64,000 nucleotides of DNA from Fodinicurvata sp. EGI_FJ10296 (GTDB lineage: Bacteria > Pseudomonadota > Alphaproteobacteria > DSM-16000 > Inquilinaceae). Shown in pieces: positions 24,490 to 32,234 of the stretch. The notes below the pieces were generated by a model. That model was given only the letters and a program-made list of their open reading frames with translations. It was not told the origin of the DNA and searched no databases. The position numbers and the translations under genes are program-made. Numbering within the stretch: position 1 is the stretch's first letter; each line of letters opens with the position of its first letter. The stretch covers positions 248,001 to 312,000 of the forward strand of contig NZ_JBFCVL010000003.1 in the NCBI RefSeq assembly GCF_040712075.1, given 5' to 3'.

Positions 24490-26103
24490 ATGGCTGAGAT
24501 TGATGGAACAAAAGGGGCGGGGTCGCTCCGCAAGGCATTGAGTCTCCTCGAAATCGTTAGGACCCAGCCGAACGGAATGAGCATGCAAGATCTTGTGGCG
24601 GCGTCCGGTCTAGCGCGCCCTACTGCCTATAGAATGGTTGGCGCGCTCACCGAAGAAGCGTTTCTTTCGCAGGATTCTGAAACCAAAGCAGTATCCCTTG
24701 GCCCAAAGCTGCTCGAACTTGCACAGTCTGTTTGGCGTGATCAGGATTTGCGCGGGGTCGCGCGAGGCGAACTGGCCTTGCTTGCAAGGAGGACGGGGGC
24801 GACAGCCCTCCTCATGGTCAGATCCCAGAACATGATGACCTGCATTGAACTTAGTAAATCGGAGCCGGCACTTCAGGACTGGCACGTAGGAACGGCGTTG
24901 CCTGTCAACAACTGTGCGGGGGGCATGGCTGTGCTCGCCTTTGGAGATTGGGAGCAACTCGATCACGAACTCGAATCGCTTGGTGTTGCAGATCCAAGAG
25001 CCTTTAAATCAAGACTTGGCGTTGCACGCTCGCGATTCTACGCGACGGATAATCCAATGACGCCGACTGGATTGGCCGGCGTCGCTGCACCGGTGTTTGA
25101 CTTCTCTGGCGTGCCGGTGGCTGCGATCTGCCTTTACGGTGATGCCACCTCTTCGCTTCATGATCTCGGGGCTGCGGTTGTCCAAGCAGCCCGAAATATA
25201 TCGAGAGCTCGGGGCGGCTATCCGTTCGGCCTCGAAATTTCACTCGATCAGTTCGCCACGCCTGATCGCAATGTCACTTGCCTTGCGGACTCTCACTGCC
25301 TGATCGGAGACAATCCAATTGTTGAGCATAACCAACTGATTTGGGTAGACATTCTAGCACCGGCAGCGATTTATCTAAACGAAGAAACTGGTGAGATCAG
25401 ACGTAGACCCATGAGCGAGGTCGTCGGTGCATTGCTGCATTTGGAACCTGGTCGATTCTTGGCGGCGCAACAATCCCGCCTTTCGATACTGGATTTGGAG
25501 GGAACCGAGATCTGGCAAAGGTCTGCCCCCGGACTCCAGCCAGGGTTTCGGTATAATGACGGCGCGATTGACTCTGAAGGCCGCATCTGGCTCGGCGTTA
25601 TGGACATGGCTGCCACGAGCGGGACTGGCCAATTGCACTGCTACGAGGAACTCGACGGAGATCCATCAACCCTTCCGGGTTTTAGCCTTCCGAACGGAAT
25701 TGCTTTTTCGGAAGGCGGCGAGCGCATGTACGTCATCGACTCAATGGAAAGAACACTGTCCATCTTCACCTATGATAAAAAGACTAGTGCTGCGTACCTT
25801 GAGCAACGAGTCGAACTCCTGGCGCGCCAAAGTGGTCGGCCAAGCGGGCTGGCCCGAGGTCCTGGTAATAGCCTCTTCACATGCCATTGGGATGGTGGCA
25901 AAATCCTGCAGATCACGAGCGACGGCCGCTGCATCGACGAATTTCATGTCCCCGTTCCGCGCCCGTCCGGAGTAACCTATGATGAAGGAAATAACCGCCT
26001 GATTGTTACCTCTGCGAGGGCAAGACTTTCCGAGGCAGATGTTGATGCCTTTCCGCTGTCCGGAGGCACATTCTCGATCACACTCGACCGAGACGGTCAA
26101 TAA
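24490..26103 (+). CDS. IclR-family regulator fused to a SMP-30/gluconolactonase-like domain
   Basis: A 537-aa two-part protein. Residues about 12-59 form the IclR winged HTH (SLRKALSLLEIVRTQ...GLARPTAYRMVGAL) and about 75-250 the IclR effector domain (GVARGELALLARRTG, GLAGVAAPVFDFSG). Residues about 260-537 form a six-bladed SMP-30/gluconolactonase/LRE domain (LIWVDI, RYNDGAID, LPNGIAFSEGGERMYVIDS). Of the SMP-30 metal-site residues, Asn356 and Asn402 are kept, the N-terminal Glu is Asp274 (GDNP) and the catalytic Asp is Ser452 (RPSGL). Lactonase activity is therefore doubtful and a ligand-sensing role is plausible. RBS AAGGAG precedes ATG. Divergent from the dctPQM/dehydratase/SDR operon, its likely target. 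Confidence 0.85.
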   Translation: MAEIDGTKGAGSLRKALSLLEIVRTQPNGMSMQDLVAASGLARPTAYRMVGALTEEAFLSQDSETKAVSLGPKLLELAQSVWRDQDLRGVARGELALLARRTGATALLMVRSQNMMTCIELSKSEPALQDWHVGTALPVNNCAGGMAVLAFGDWEQLDHELESLGVADPRAFKSRLGVARSRFYATDNPMTPTGLAGVAAPVFDFSGVPVAAICLYGDATSSLHDLGAAVVQAARNISRARGGYPFGLEISLDQFATPDRNVTCLADSHCLIGDNPIVEHNQLIWVDILAPAAIYLNEETGEIRRRPMSEVVGALLHLEPGRFLAAQQSRLSILDLEGTEIWQRSAPGLQPGFRYNDGAIDSEGRIWLGVMDMAATSGTGQLHCYEELDGDPSTLPGFSLPNGIAFSEGGERMYVIDSMERTLSIFTYDKKTSAAYLEQRVELLARQSGRPSGLARGPGNSLFTCHWDGGKILQITSDGRCIDEFHVPVPRPSGVTYDEGNNRLIVTSARARLSEADVDAFPLSGGTFSITLDRDGQ

Positions 26104-26240
26104 GCGGGGCTGTGACCCTGCCCGCTGCAATGTACCCGTTTATTTGTTAGTCTGTCGCCGATTGTGACTTGGCTGAATTTCAGTTCTTCTTTGTCGTCCG
26201 GATCGAGCGACATTGCGCCCTCGGGTTCCTCGATGTTCAT
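26097..26240 (-). CDS. very small protein, second gene of a possible pair
   Basis: A 47-aa frame (MNIEEPEGAMSLDPDDKEEL then KFSQVTIGDRLTNK...) whose ATG overlaps the stop of the upstream small gene by 4 bp (26237-26240). It is acidic and has no recognised domain. It runs 7 bp into the end of the IclR-SMP30 gene on the other strand. The coupling is the main argument that it is real. It could equally be a fragment of a decayed longer gene. Confidence 0.35.
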   Translation of the reverse strand: MNIEEPEGAMSLDPDDKEELKFSQVTIGDRLTNKRVHCSGQGHSPAY

Positions 26241-26434
26241 TTAACATCCCAGAAATCTGGCGGTATAGCCCGTGCCAACACCTCGGCCAGTTCCTCGATC
26301 CGCTGGTTTGTCTGTGCGCTCGCAACGGTCTCAAGCTTCGGTGAGCCGCGCAATTCGGTGAAATGCGTGTCTTTCAGCATGTGCGGAAGATCGGCGCAGG
26401 CAGTCGTTCCAATGTGGCTATGATGTCTAAACAT
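26237..26434 (-). CDS. small protein, first gene of a possible pair
   Basis: A 65-aa protein; from the second Met it reads MLKDTHFTELRGSPKLETVA then SAQTNQRIEELAEVLARAIP, with an amphipathic helix. An inverted repeat TACCCTAC/GTAGGGTA lies 7 bp upstream of the ATG, where an operator could lie. It is followed by a 4-bp-overlapping second frame. Small, coupled and with its own dyad, the pair resembles toxin-antitoxin or regulator modules in layout only; no family is recognised. Confidence 0.35.
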   Translation of the reverse strand: MFRHHSHIGTTACADLPHMLKDTHFTELRGSPKLETVASAQTNQRIEELAEVLARAIPPDFWDVK

Positions 26435-26440
26435 GCGACA

Positions 26441-26468
26441 TACCCTACAAAAAATACGGTGTAGGGTA
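26441..26468. repeat. inverted repeat upstream of the small-gene pair
   Basis: TACCCTAC (26441-26448) and GTAGGGTA (26461-26468) are separated by a 12-nt A/T-rich spacer. It may be an operator for the small genes or part of the right end of the island, which finishes about 46 bp further right. Confidence 0.5.
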
Positions 26469-26506
26469 AGCGGTCAGTCCATGATCCCTTGAGGCCCGTG
26501 CGGTGC

Positions 26507-27883
26507 CTATTCCTCGCCGATATCCCAGAACAGGCCCGTCATGATCGCCATGCCGCTGGCCGCGACGTCGGCCAGCATGTGCTCATCGGGGGCATGCTGG
26601 CCGCAGGCCGGGTGCGAATGCGGGATCCAGACCGTCGGCAGGCCCAGCGTTTCGGCAAAGACCTCGTTGGGCAGCGATCCGCCGAGGCCCGGCATGATGC
26701 TCGGTGCACGGCCCGTCGTCGCGGCGATCGACGACCGCGCCAATCCGACCCACGGGTCGTCCGGATCGGTGCGCGTGGCCCGGAAGAAACCGGTCGGCGA
26801 CGCGGTGACCGTGACGCCGGCAACGCCCTCGCGCGCCAGATGGGCACGCAGGGCCGGCACGATCGCATCGGGATCGACGCCGACGACATAGCGCAGCTGG
26901 CAGTGCGCGGCGGCGCGGCCGGCGATGGCGTTGACCGGCGCTTCGGGCCGCCCGGCCTGCATCGCCAGAACGGCAAAGCTGCTCCACGCGTAAAGTTTCT
27001 CCGGTCCGCTGAGGCCGGGTTCGCCCCAGTCCGGATCGATCGCAGGGTCGCCGGGCGACGGGTCGAGCGTCAGCTTCTCGGTCAGGGCACGGACAGAGTC
27101 CGGGATTTCTGGCGGCAGCCATTCCGGCACCCGGATGTGGCCTTGCCGGTCGGTGATGGCGGCGATGGCATGCGCCAGCGTGATCGCCGGGTCGGCAAGC
27201 AGTCCACCCCAGTTGCCCGAGTGATGGGCGCCGTCACGGAAATCGCAGACAAGGTCGAAGTTGATCACGCCACGCGACCCGAGAAAGATGGTCGGTTCGG
27301 CATTGGAGATGCGCGGGCCGTCGGACGCGATGAGAACATCCGCCGCCAGCGCGTCCTTGTTTTCCCTGCAGAACGCGTCCAGGCCCGGCGAGCCGATCTC
27401 CTCGCCCATTTCCAGCAGGATCTTTACGTTGAAGCCGAGCCGTCCGCGCACCTGCAGTACCACGGCCAGGGCGGCGAGGTTGATGCTGTGCTGGCCCTTG
27501 TTGTCGACCGCGCCACGACCGTACCACCGCCCGTCCCGCTCGGTCAGGCACCAGGGATCGCCGCCGTCGGACCATGCGTCGTCCATGCCGTACAGAACGT
27601 CTCCATGACCATAGATGAGGATCGTCGGACGGTCGGCGTCCTCGTGCCGGTGGGCGACCAGGACCGGTGCGCGGGCATCGGCAGGGTTGTCGTGGATACC
27701 GGTCTGGAACCCCATTTGCTGCAATGCGGGCACGATTTCATCGGCAAGATAGCCACGCAGCAAAGGGCCGCTGTCTGGGCGCTGACTTTCGGTGCTGAGG
27801 GCGATCCGGCGGGCCAGATCGGCCTTCAATGTCCCGTTTGTCACGTGGCGGTCGGCCGCCGCCAGGGCGTCGTCACGGCTCAT
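26507..27883 (-). CDS. M20 family metallopeptidase/deacylase
   Basis: A 458-aa M20 (ArgE/DapE/CPG2-like) enzyme. Metal-site motifs: YGHGDVLYG (His, Asp), GAVDNKGQ (Asp), EMGEEIGSPG (catalytic Glu and ligand Glu), IASDGP, and the C-terminal PHSHPACGQHAPDEH. Members hydrolyse peptide or amide bonds of amino-acid derivatives with two zinc ions. ATG 27883 is preferred to TTG 27892. The last three codons (EE-stop) lie outside the 49-bp repeat shared with 18931-18979, so the present C-terminus may have been created by the island insertion. Divergent from the GntR gene. Confidence 0.88.
   Translation of the reverse strand: MSRDDALAAADRHVTNGTLKADLARRIALSTESQRPDSGPLLRGYLADEIVPALQQMGFQTGIHDNPADARAPVLVAHRHEDADRPTILIYGHGDVLYGMDDAWSDGGDPWCLTERDGRWYGRGAVDNKGQHSINLAALAVVLQVRGRLGFNVKILLEMGEEIGSPGLDAFCRENKDALAADVLIASDGPRISNAEPTIFLGSRGVINFDLVCDFRDGAHHSGNWGGLLADPAITLAHAIAAITDRQGHIRVPEWLPPEIPDSVRALTEKLTLDPSPGDPAIDPDWGEPGLSGPEKLYAWSSFAVLAMQAGRPEAPVNAIAGRAAAHCQLRYVVGVDPDAIVPALRAHLAREGVAGVTVTASPTGFFRATRTDPDDPWVGLARSSIAATTGRAPSIMPGLGGSLPNEVFAETLGLPTVWIPHSHPACGQHAPDEHMLADVAASGMAIMTGLFWDIGEE
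26515..26563 (+). repeat. right copy of 49-bp direct repeat
   Basis: Lies inside the 3' end of the intact M20 gene and matches 18931-18979 with one mismatch. The 7.5 kb between the copies is the lower-GC TRAP/IclR segment. Similarity stops sharply on both sides. Confidence 0.85.
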
Positions 27884-27967
27884 TTTCGGCAATTCCCCAT
27901 GGCATTGGCTGGACGATTTCCAACTGGCAGCTTGCTATCGGCGACTGGAAACATAGTTACGATAATG

Positions 27968-27995
27968 CTTTGCATGCGGAATGCAATATGCAAAG
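27968..27995. promoter_or_regulatory. candidate GntR operator between M20 gene and GntR gene
   Basis: CTTTGCAT (27968-27975) and ATGCAAAG (27988-27995) form an inverted repeat with a 12-nt spacer that holds a further ATGCAA. The site lies in the divergent gap, 85 bp upstream of the M20 start and 120 bp upstream of the GntR start. Its TTGCAT/ATGCAA half-sites match the core of the palindrome at 15005-15024. Confidence 0.5.
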
Positions 27996-28115
27996 ATTTC
28001 TGCTTGAAGGCATCCAGCCCATGGCAACCTCCCTTGTGGCCGGTCGGCCCCCGGCTATCGTCCGGACAAAGACATCGATGCCACCCGGACCAGCAACTAC
28101 ACTGAGACCATCCTG

Positions 28116-28871
28116 ATGTCCGCGACACGCGAGTCCCGCCCCCAAGCTTCGACCCGTTTCAAGGTGACGCGCCGGTCGCTTTTCGACGATGTCGTCAGCC
28201 AGTTGCGGGAAATGATCGTCACTGGCGTGCTGCGGCCGGGTGACCGCCTGTGGGAAAAGCAGATGTGTGACACGCTGGGCGTCTCGCGGACACCTTTGCG
28301 CGAGGCGCTGAAGCTGTTGGCCCGCGAAGGGCTGGTGGAATTGCTGCCCAATCGCGGCGCGCTCGTGACGCATCTGTCTGTCGCCGAACTCGACGAGGTC
28401 GTCGAGGTCATGGCGCCCCTGGAAACGCTGATCGGCCAGCTTGCGGCGGCGCGGGCCAACGCGGCGGATATCGCGGAGATCGACCGGCGTCACGCCGAGA
28501 TGATCCAGGCACAGGGCGTCGGCGAACTCAGTCAGTATTTCCGGCTGAACCAGGCGATCCACGAGCGCATTATCGAAGCCACCGGAAACCCAAGCCTCCT
28601 GGCCGTATGGACCGGTTTCAACCTGCGGATTCAGCGATACCGATACATGGCCAACCTCGACCCCCACCGTTGGGACAAGGCGATCGCCGAACACGAAGAA
28701 ATTCTCGATGCGCTCAAGGCCGGTGATGGCGAGCTGCTGGGCCGGCTGCTCCGCGTTCACCTGACCAACACCGCCGAAAACTGCAAACTGTCCTTTTCAC
28801 AAGCGTCGGGAACCGAGGTGTCGGCGTCTCCGGAACCGGGTCGGGAATCCGAAGAAGGCATAATCGCATGA
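28116..28871 (+). CDS. GntR-family regulator, FCD subfamily
   Basis: A 251-aa repressor-type protein. The winged HTH is at about 20-85 (VVSQLREMIVTGVLRPGDRL, GVSRTPLREALKLLAREGLV). The all-helical FCD ligand domain follows, with metal/ligand residues in LNQAIHERI, AEHEEIL and RVHLTN. FCD regulators usually sense organic acids or their metabolites. It is coupled by a 4-bp overlap to the isomerase gene (28868) and divergent from the M20 gene. Candidate operators are at 27968 and perhaps 15005. Confidence 0.87.
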   Translation: MSATRESRPQASTRFKVTRRSLFDDVVSQLREMIVTGVLRPGDRLWEKQMCDTLGVSRTPLREALKLLAREGLVELLPNRGALVTHLSVAELDEVVEVMAPLETLIGQLAAARANAADIAEIDRRHAEMIQAQGVGELSQYFRLNQAIHERIIEATGNPSLLAVWTGFNLRIQRYRYMANLDPHRWDKAIAEHEEILDALKAGDGELLGRLLRVHLTNTAENCKLSFSQASGTEVSASPEPGRESEEGIIA

Positions 28872-29692
28872 ACGGGGTCGAATCACGGATCGGGATCGAT
28901 TTTGGCGGCGCTTTGGCCATCGAAGACGCCATCGCCTGGGCAGGCGACAACGATATCCGCCATATCGACGTGCAGATCGACGCCGACCTGATGAGACTTG
29001 CCGACGGCGGCCCCGCGGCAGAGGCGGTGCGCAAGCTGGCAACCGAACGCGGTGTCGCCGTTCATCTGCACACGCTGTCCGGCCTCAATACAGCGGAAAT
29101 CTCGCCCTTCGCCGCCGAGGCCGCGACGCGCTATCTGAACGCCTATATCGATGCCGCCGCCGCGATGGGCGCCGCGACCGTCGTCGTCCATGGCGGATAT
29201 CATTTCACGGCCGATTACGACCGGCGCCGCGCCGCCTCGCTTGAAAGGCTTCGCCGCGCTGTCGATCGCGCCGCCGTGCGCCATGTCGTTCTGATGCTGG
29301 AAAACATGAACAAGGAACCCGCCGACGCCGAGGTCAAGTATCTCGCCCACAGTCTGGACGAGTGCCGATACTATTTCGCCCGGCTGCCCGCGCCGCATCT
29401 GGCCTGGTCCTTTACCGTCAATCACGCGCATCTGCTGCCGGAGGGTATTGCCGGGTTCGTCGACGGTCTGGATATGAGCCGATGCCGCGAAGTCCGGATC
29501 GCGGATTGCCGGGGCACGGTGGAAGAGCATCTGTTCCCCGGCGACGGCACCATCGATTTCGCCGACATGTTCCGACGGATCGAAAACGCCGGATACCGCG
29601 ACCGCTATACCCTGGCTTTCGGCACACCCGACGACATGCTCCAAGGCAGATCCATTCTGGCCGATCACCTGGCCGCCGTGTCAGGGCCCTGA
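28868..29692 (+). CDS. sugar phosphate isomerase/epimerase-like TIM barrel
   Basis: A 274-aa AP-endonuclease-2-type TIM barrel. Recognisable strands: HLHTLSGLN, TVVVHGGYHF, VLMLENMNKEP (metal Glu), VNHAHLL and VRIADCRGTVEEHLFPGDGTIDF (read in two parts; the Asp, His and Gly-x-Gly pattern of the metal site). Members isomerise or epimerise ketoses, inososes or related acids. The start overlaps the GntR stop (ATGA), so it is probably coexpressed with the regulator. The substrate is likely linked to the sugar-acid dehydratase that follows. Confidence 0.8.
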   Translation: MNGVESRIGIDFGGALAIEDAIAWAGDNDIRHIDVQIDADLMRLADGGPAAEAVRKLATERGVAVHLHTLSGLNTAEISPFAAEAATRYLNAYIDAAAAMGAATVVVHGGYHFTADYDRRRAASLERLRRAVDRAAVRHVVLMLENMNKEPADAEVKYLAHSLDECRYYFARLPAPHLAWSFTVNHAHLLPEGIAGFVDGLDMSRCREVRIADCRGTVEEHLFPGDGTIDFADMFRRIENAGYRDRYTLAFGTPDDMLQGRSILADHLAAVSGP

Positions 29693-29726
29693 TCCGCCGG
29701 ATTACATTGCGCACGCCGCCCCTGGT

Positions 29727-29738
29727 GTAAGCGTTTAC
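29727..29738. promoter_or_regulatory. LacI-type operator, upstream site
   Basis: GTAAGCGTTTAC, within TGGTGTAAGCGTTTACCA, is the classic LacI/GalR-family dyad around a central CG, one mismatch from perfect. It lies 34 bp after the isomerase stop and 75 bp (centre to centre) from the second operator. The LacI-type regulator encoded at 34363 is the natural candidate. Confidence 0.65.
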
Positions 29739-29771
29739 CACTCCCACGCTTTTCCGACAGTATGCGGAGGG

Positions 29772-29777
29772 TTGACT
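29772..29777 (+). promoter_or_regulatory. -35 element of the dehydratase/TTT operon (candidate)
   Basis: TTGACT lies between the two LacI-type operators. A good -10 is not evident at 17-18 bp (CACGGT); the second operator covers the expected -10/+1 region, which would suit repression. Confidence 0.35.
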
Positions 29778-29801
29778 CCCGTGTTCTCGGTCGGCACGGT
29801 A

Positions 29802-29813
29802 GTAAGCGCTTAC
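29802..29813. promoter_or_regulatory. LacI-type operator, promoter-proximal site
   Basis: GTAAGCGCTTAC is a perfect 12-bp palindrome, 26 bp before the start codon of the dehydratase gene. Together with the site at 29727 it forms a two-operator arrangement compatible with looping. Confidence 0.7.
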
Positions 29814-29838
29814 AAGAAGAACGCTGCGCGAGGGGGCT

Positions 29839-30960
29839 ATGCCGAAGATTCAAACCGTGGAAGCGTGCGCCGTCCGGGTGCCGCTGAACAAGACGACCTC
29901 GTTCGCCACCCGCGTCGTGACCGGACGTGAGTATCTTCTGGTCCGCGTGACCGGCGACGATGGCGTGACCGGTATCGGGTTCTGCTATCTCGGCACCGCG
30001 GGCGGGCGGCTCGGCACGATTTCCGTGCGCGAAGTGCTGGCCCCGGCGGTCGTCGGGAAAGACACGCACGCACCGGAAGCGATCTGGCAGTCCATGTACG
30101 ACGAAGCGCTGATTCAGGGACGGACCGGCGTCGTGATGCGCGCGATCAGCGCCATCGACACGGCGATATGGGACCGCAATGCCCGCGCGGCGAAGCTGCC
30201 GCTGCACAAGTTTCTCGGCGCCCACCGGACCGATACCGTGCCGGCCTATGCCAGCGGCGGCTATTATCTCGACGGCAAGTCGCCCCAGGATCTCGGCCGG
30301 GAACTGGCGGGATACGTTTCCGCCGGCTTTCGGGCTGTCAAGATGAAGGTCGGCCGTCTGGGGCTTGACGAGGAAGAAGAACGCCTGCGCGTGGCCCGGG
30401 AATCGGTCGGCGACGATGTGCTGATCATGCTCGACGCGAACAACGCCTGGCGCGATGTGCCGACGGCGTTGCGCTACATGGATCGCTATGAACGCCATGA
30501 TCCATACTGGATCGAGGAACCGTTCAGCCCTGACGACATCGATGCCCATGCCCAGCTTGCCGAGCGGTGCCGAACGACGGTTGCCACCGGCGAGATAGAA
30601 TACGGGCGCTGGCGGCACAAGGAACTGGTGGAAAAGGGCGCGGCAGCCATTCTGCAGACCGATGCGGCCGTCTGCGGCGGTATCACCGAGTTCCGGCGGA
30701 TTGCGGCGTTCGCGGACTGCCACAGCATCATGCTGTGCCCGCACTGGTACCACGATCTGCATGCGCCGCTGGTCGCTTCGATACCGAACGGACAGTATGT
30801 CGAGTTCTTCATCGACAGCGAAGTCTTCAATTTTCGCGAGTTGATCGACCGCCAACTCGGTTTCCGGGACGGCATGCTGGAACTGCACCAGGAACCGGGC
30901 CTCGGATTCAACTTCGACGACAAGGCCGTAAAACGCTTTGTCACCGATCCCTGGGGTTAA
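29839..30960 (+). CDS. mandelate racemase/muconate lactonizing family dehydratase
   Basis: A 373-aa enolase-superfamily enzyme with a complete active site: Lys168-x-Lys170 (VKMKVG), Asp199 (LDANNAW), Glu226 (IEEPF), Glu252 (TGEIE) and His302 (CPHWYHDLH). This is the pattern of sugar-acid dehydratases/racemases. It is the first gene after the LacI-type operators and precedes the TTT transporter genes, so it probably processes the imported acid. It is only about family-level similar to the two other enolase-superfamily proteins of the window. Confidence 0.88.
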   Translation: MPKIQTVEACAVRVPLNKTTSFATRVVTGREYLLVRVTGDDGVTGIGFCYLGTAGGRLGTISVREVLAPAVVGKDTHAPEAIWQSMYDEALIQGRTGVVMRAISAIDTAIWDRNARAAKLPLHKFLGAHRTDTVPAYASGGYYLDGKSPQDLGRELAGYVSAGFRAVKMKVGRLGLDEEEERLRVARESVGDDVLIMLDANNAWRDVPTALRYMDRYERHDPYWIEEPFSPDDIDAHAQLAERCRTTVATGEIEYGRWRHKELVEKGAAAILQTDAAVCGGITEFRRIAAFADCHSIMLCPHWYHDLHAPLVASIPNGQYVEFFIDSEVFNFRELIDRQLGFRDGMLELHQEPGLGFNFDDKAVKRFVTDPWG

Positions 30961-31112
30961 TCCACCGGGGTCAGGTCGAAAGTCCGGCGGGGCCGTCGAG
31001 GCGGGCCCGCCCCACACCGGCCGAACGCCGCTTATGGCCGGAAAACACCGCCTGCGAAGGGCGCCGCGAGAGCGCCTGCCGGCGGGTCAACCACTACGGG
31101 AGGACAGGACGA

Positions 31113-32141
31113 ATGCGCAAGACACTCATCAGGGCCACCACGGCCACCGCCGCCCTGGCGATCGCCGGCTCCGCCGGACTTGCCCAGGCCCAGGATCAGG
31201 ACTTCTCCGACGTTGAAGTGCCGTCGACGATCCGTGTGATCGTTGCCTATAGTGCCGGCGGGTCGAGCGACGCCCTTGCCCGCGTGACGCTGCCCTATGT
31301 CGAACAGGCGATCGAGGACCTGTCGGGGCAGAGCACGAACGCCGTCGTCGTCAACCTGCCCGGTGCGGGCGGCGAAATCGGCTGGACGAGCCTGGCCAAT
31401 GCCGACGCCGATGGCAGCACCATCGGCATCATCAATCTGCCGGCGGTGCCGATCGTCGAAGCGGCGCGCGACGCCGGCTATGCGCCGTGGCTTGAAACGC
31501 TGGAGCCGATCGGCGTCAACGTCATCGACCCCAACATCGTAAGGCTCGGCCAGGATACCGAATACGATTCGCTCAGCGAGGCGATCCAGGCTGCGATCGA
31601 CGAACCGGGCTCCGTCACCGTCGGCGCCGACGGTCCGCTCTCCGACGACCATCTGGCCATGTATGCGCTGGAACAGGAAAGCGGCGCGACGTTTTCCTTC
31701 ATCCCCTATCCCGGCGGCAGCCCCGCCAATCAGGCGTTCCGCTCCGGCGAAGTCGAGATCGGCATCGGCAATGTCTTCGACTATCTGCAAACCGAGGAAT
31801 CCGTCGCCGATGCCGCCATTCTGTGGGGCAGCGAGTATTCGATGGCCGAAGGCGTACCCCCGGCCGGCGAACATCTCGGCATGGATGTCGGCGAACTGGG
31901 CTCGACACGCGGCTTCGCCGCCCCCACCGGCATGCCGGAGGATCTGATGAACCTGTACCGGGCGGCCTTCGAGGACGCCTTCAACAACGAGGACTATCAG
32001 GCAGAGGCCCGCGAGCGGAACATCACCATGGTCGATCCGCGCATCGGCGATGCCTTTGGCGATGTGATGGAAAACCAGCAGAACCTGGTTTCCGACCTGC
32101 TCGAATACTTTGAAGAGGGCGGTTACCTCGGCGACGAATAG
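31113..32141 (+). CDS. tctC: TTT transporter substrate-binding protein TctC
   Basis: A 342-aa periplasmic Bug/TctC protein. Signal peptide MRKTLIRATTATAALAIAGS-AGLAQA; then the family motif IRVIVAYSAGGSSDALAR, NLPGAGGEIGWTSLANADADG and FIPYPGGSPANQAFRSGEVEIGIG (in parts). GGGAGGACAGGA precedes ATG 31113; the frame is open upstream, but the extension is not protein-like. It binds a carboxylated ligand for the TctA/TctB channel encoded downstream. Confidence 0.88.
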   Translation: MRKTLIRATTATAALAIAGSAGLAQAQDQDFSDVEVPSTIRVIVAYSAGGSSDALARVTLPYVEQAIEDLSGQSTNAVVVNLPGAGGEIGWTSLANADADGSTIGIINLPAVPIVEAARDAGYAPWLETLEPIGVNVIDPNIVRLGQDTEYDSLSEAIQAAIDEPGSVTVGADGPLSDDHLAMYALEQESGATFSFIPYPGGSPANQAFRSGEVEIGIGNVFDYLQTEESVADAAILWGSEYSMAEGVPPAGEHLGMDVGELGSTRGFAAPTGMPEDLMNLYRAAFEDAFNNEDYQAEARERNITMVDPRIGDAFGDVMENQQNLVSDLLEYFEEGGYLGDE

Positions 32142-32156
32142 GCCGACCGACCGGCC

Positions 32157-32182
32157 GGGATCGGCTCCCCGGGGCCGATCCC
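32157..32182 (+). terminator. intercistronic hairpin after tctC
   Basis: A perfect 9-bp stem (GGGATCGGC, GCCGATCCC) with an 8-nt loop TCCCCGGG lies 16 bp after the tctC stop and 52 bp before the next gene. It may attenuate the membrane-subunit genes or protect the tctC message. Confidence 0.5.
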
Positions 32183-32234
32183 GCCATTCGGGCGTGGCCT
32201 GAGGCACGAAACGGACACGAGGGGAGCAACTCCG

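Noticed and set aside
26169-26423. Plus-strand 84-codon frame
   Set aside because: It is antisense to the better-supported pair of small minus-strand frames, which overlap by ATGA and have an upstream dyad.
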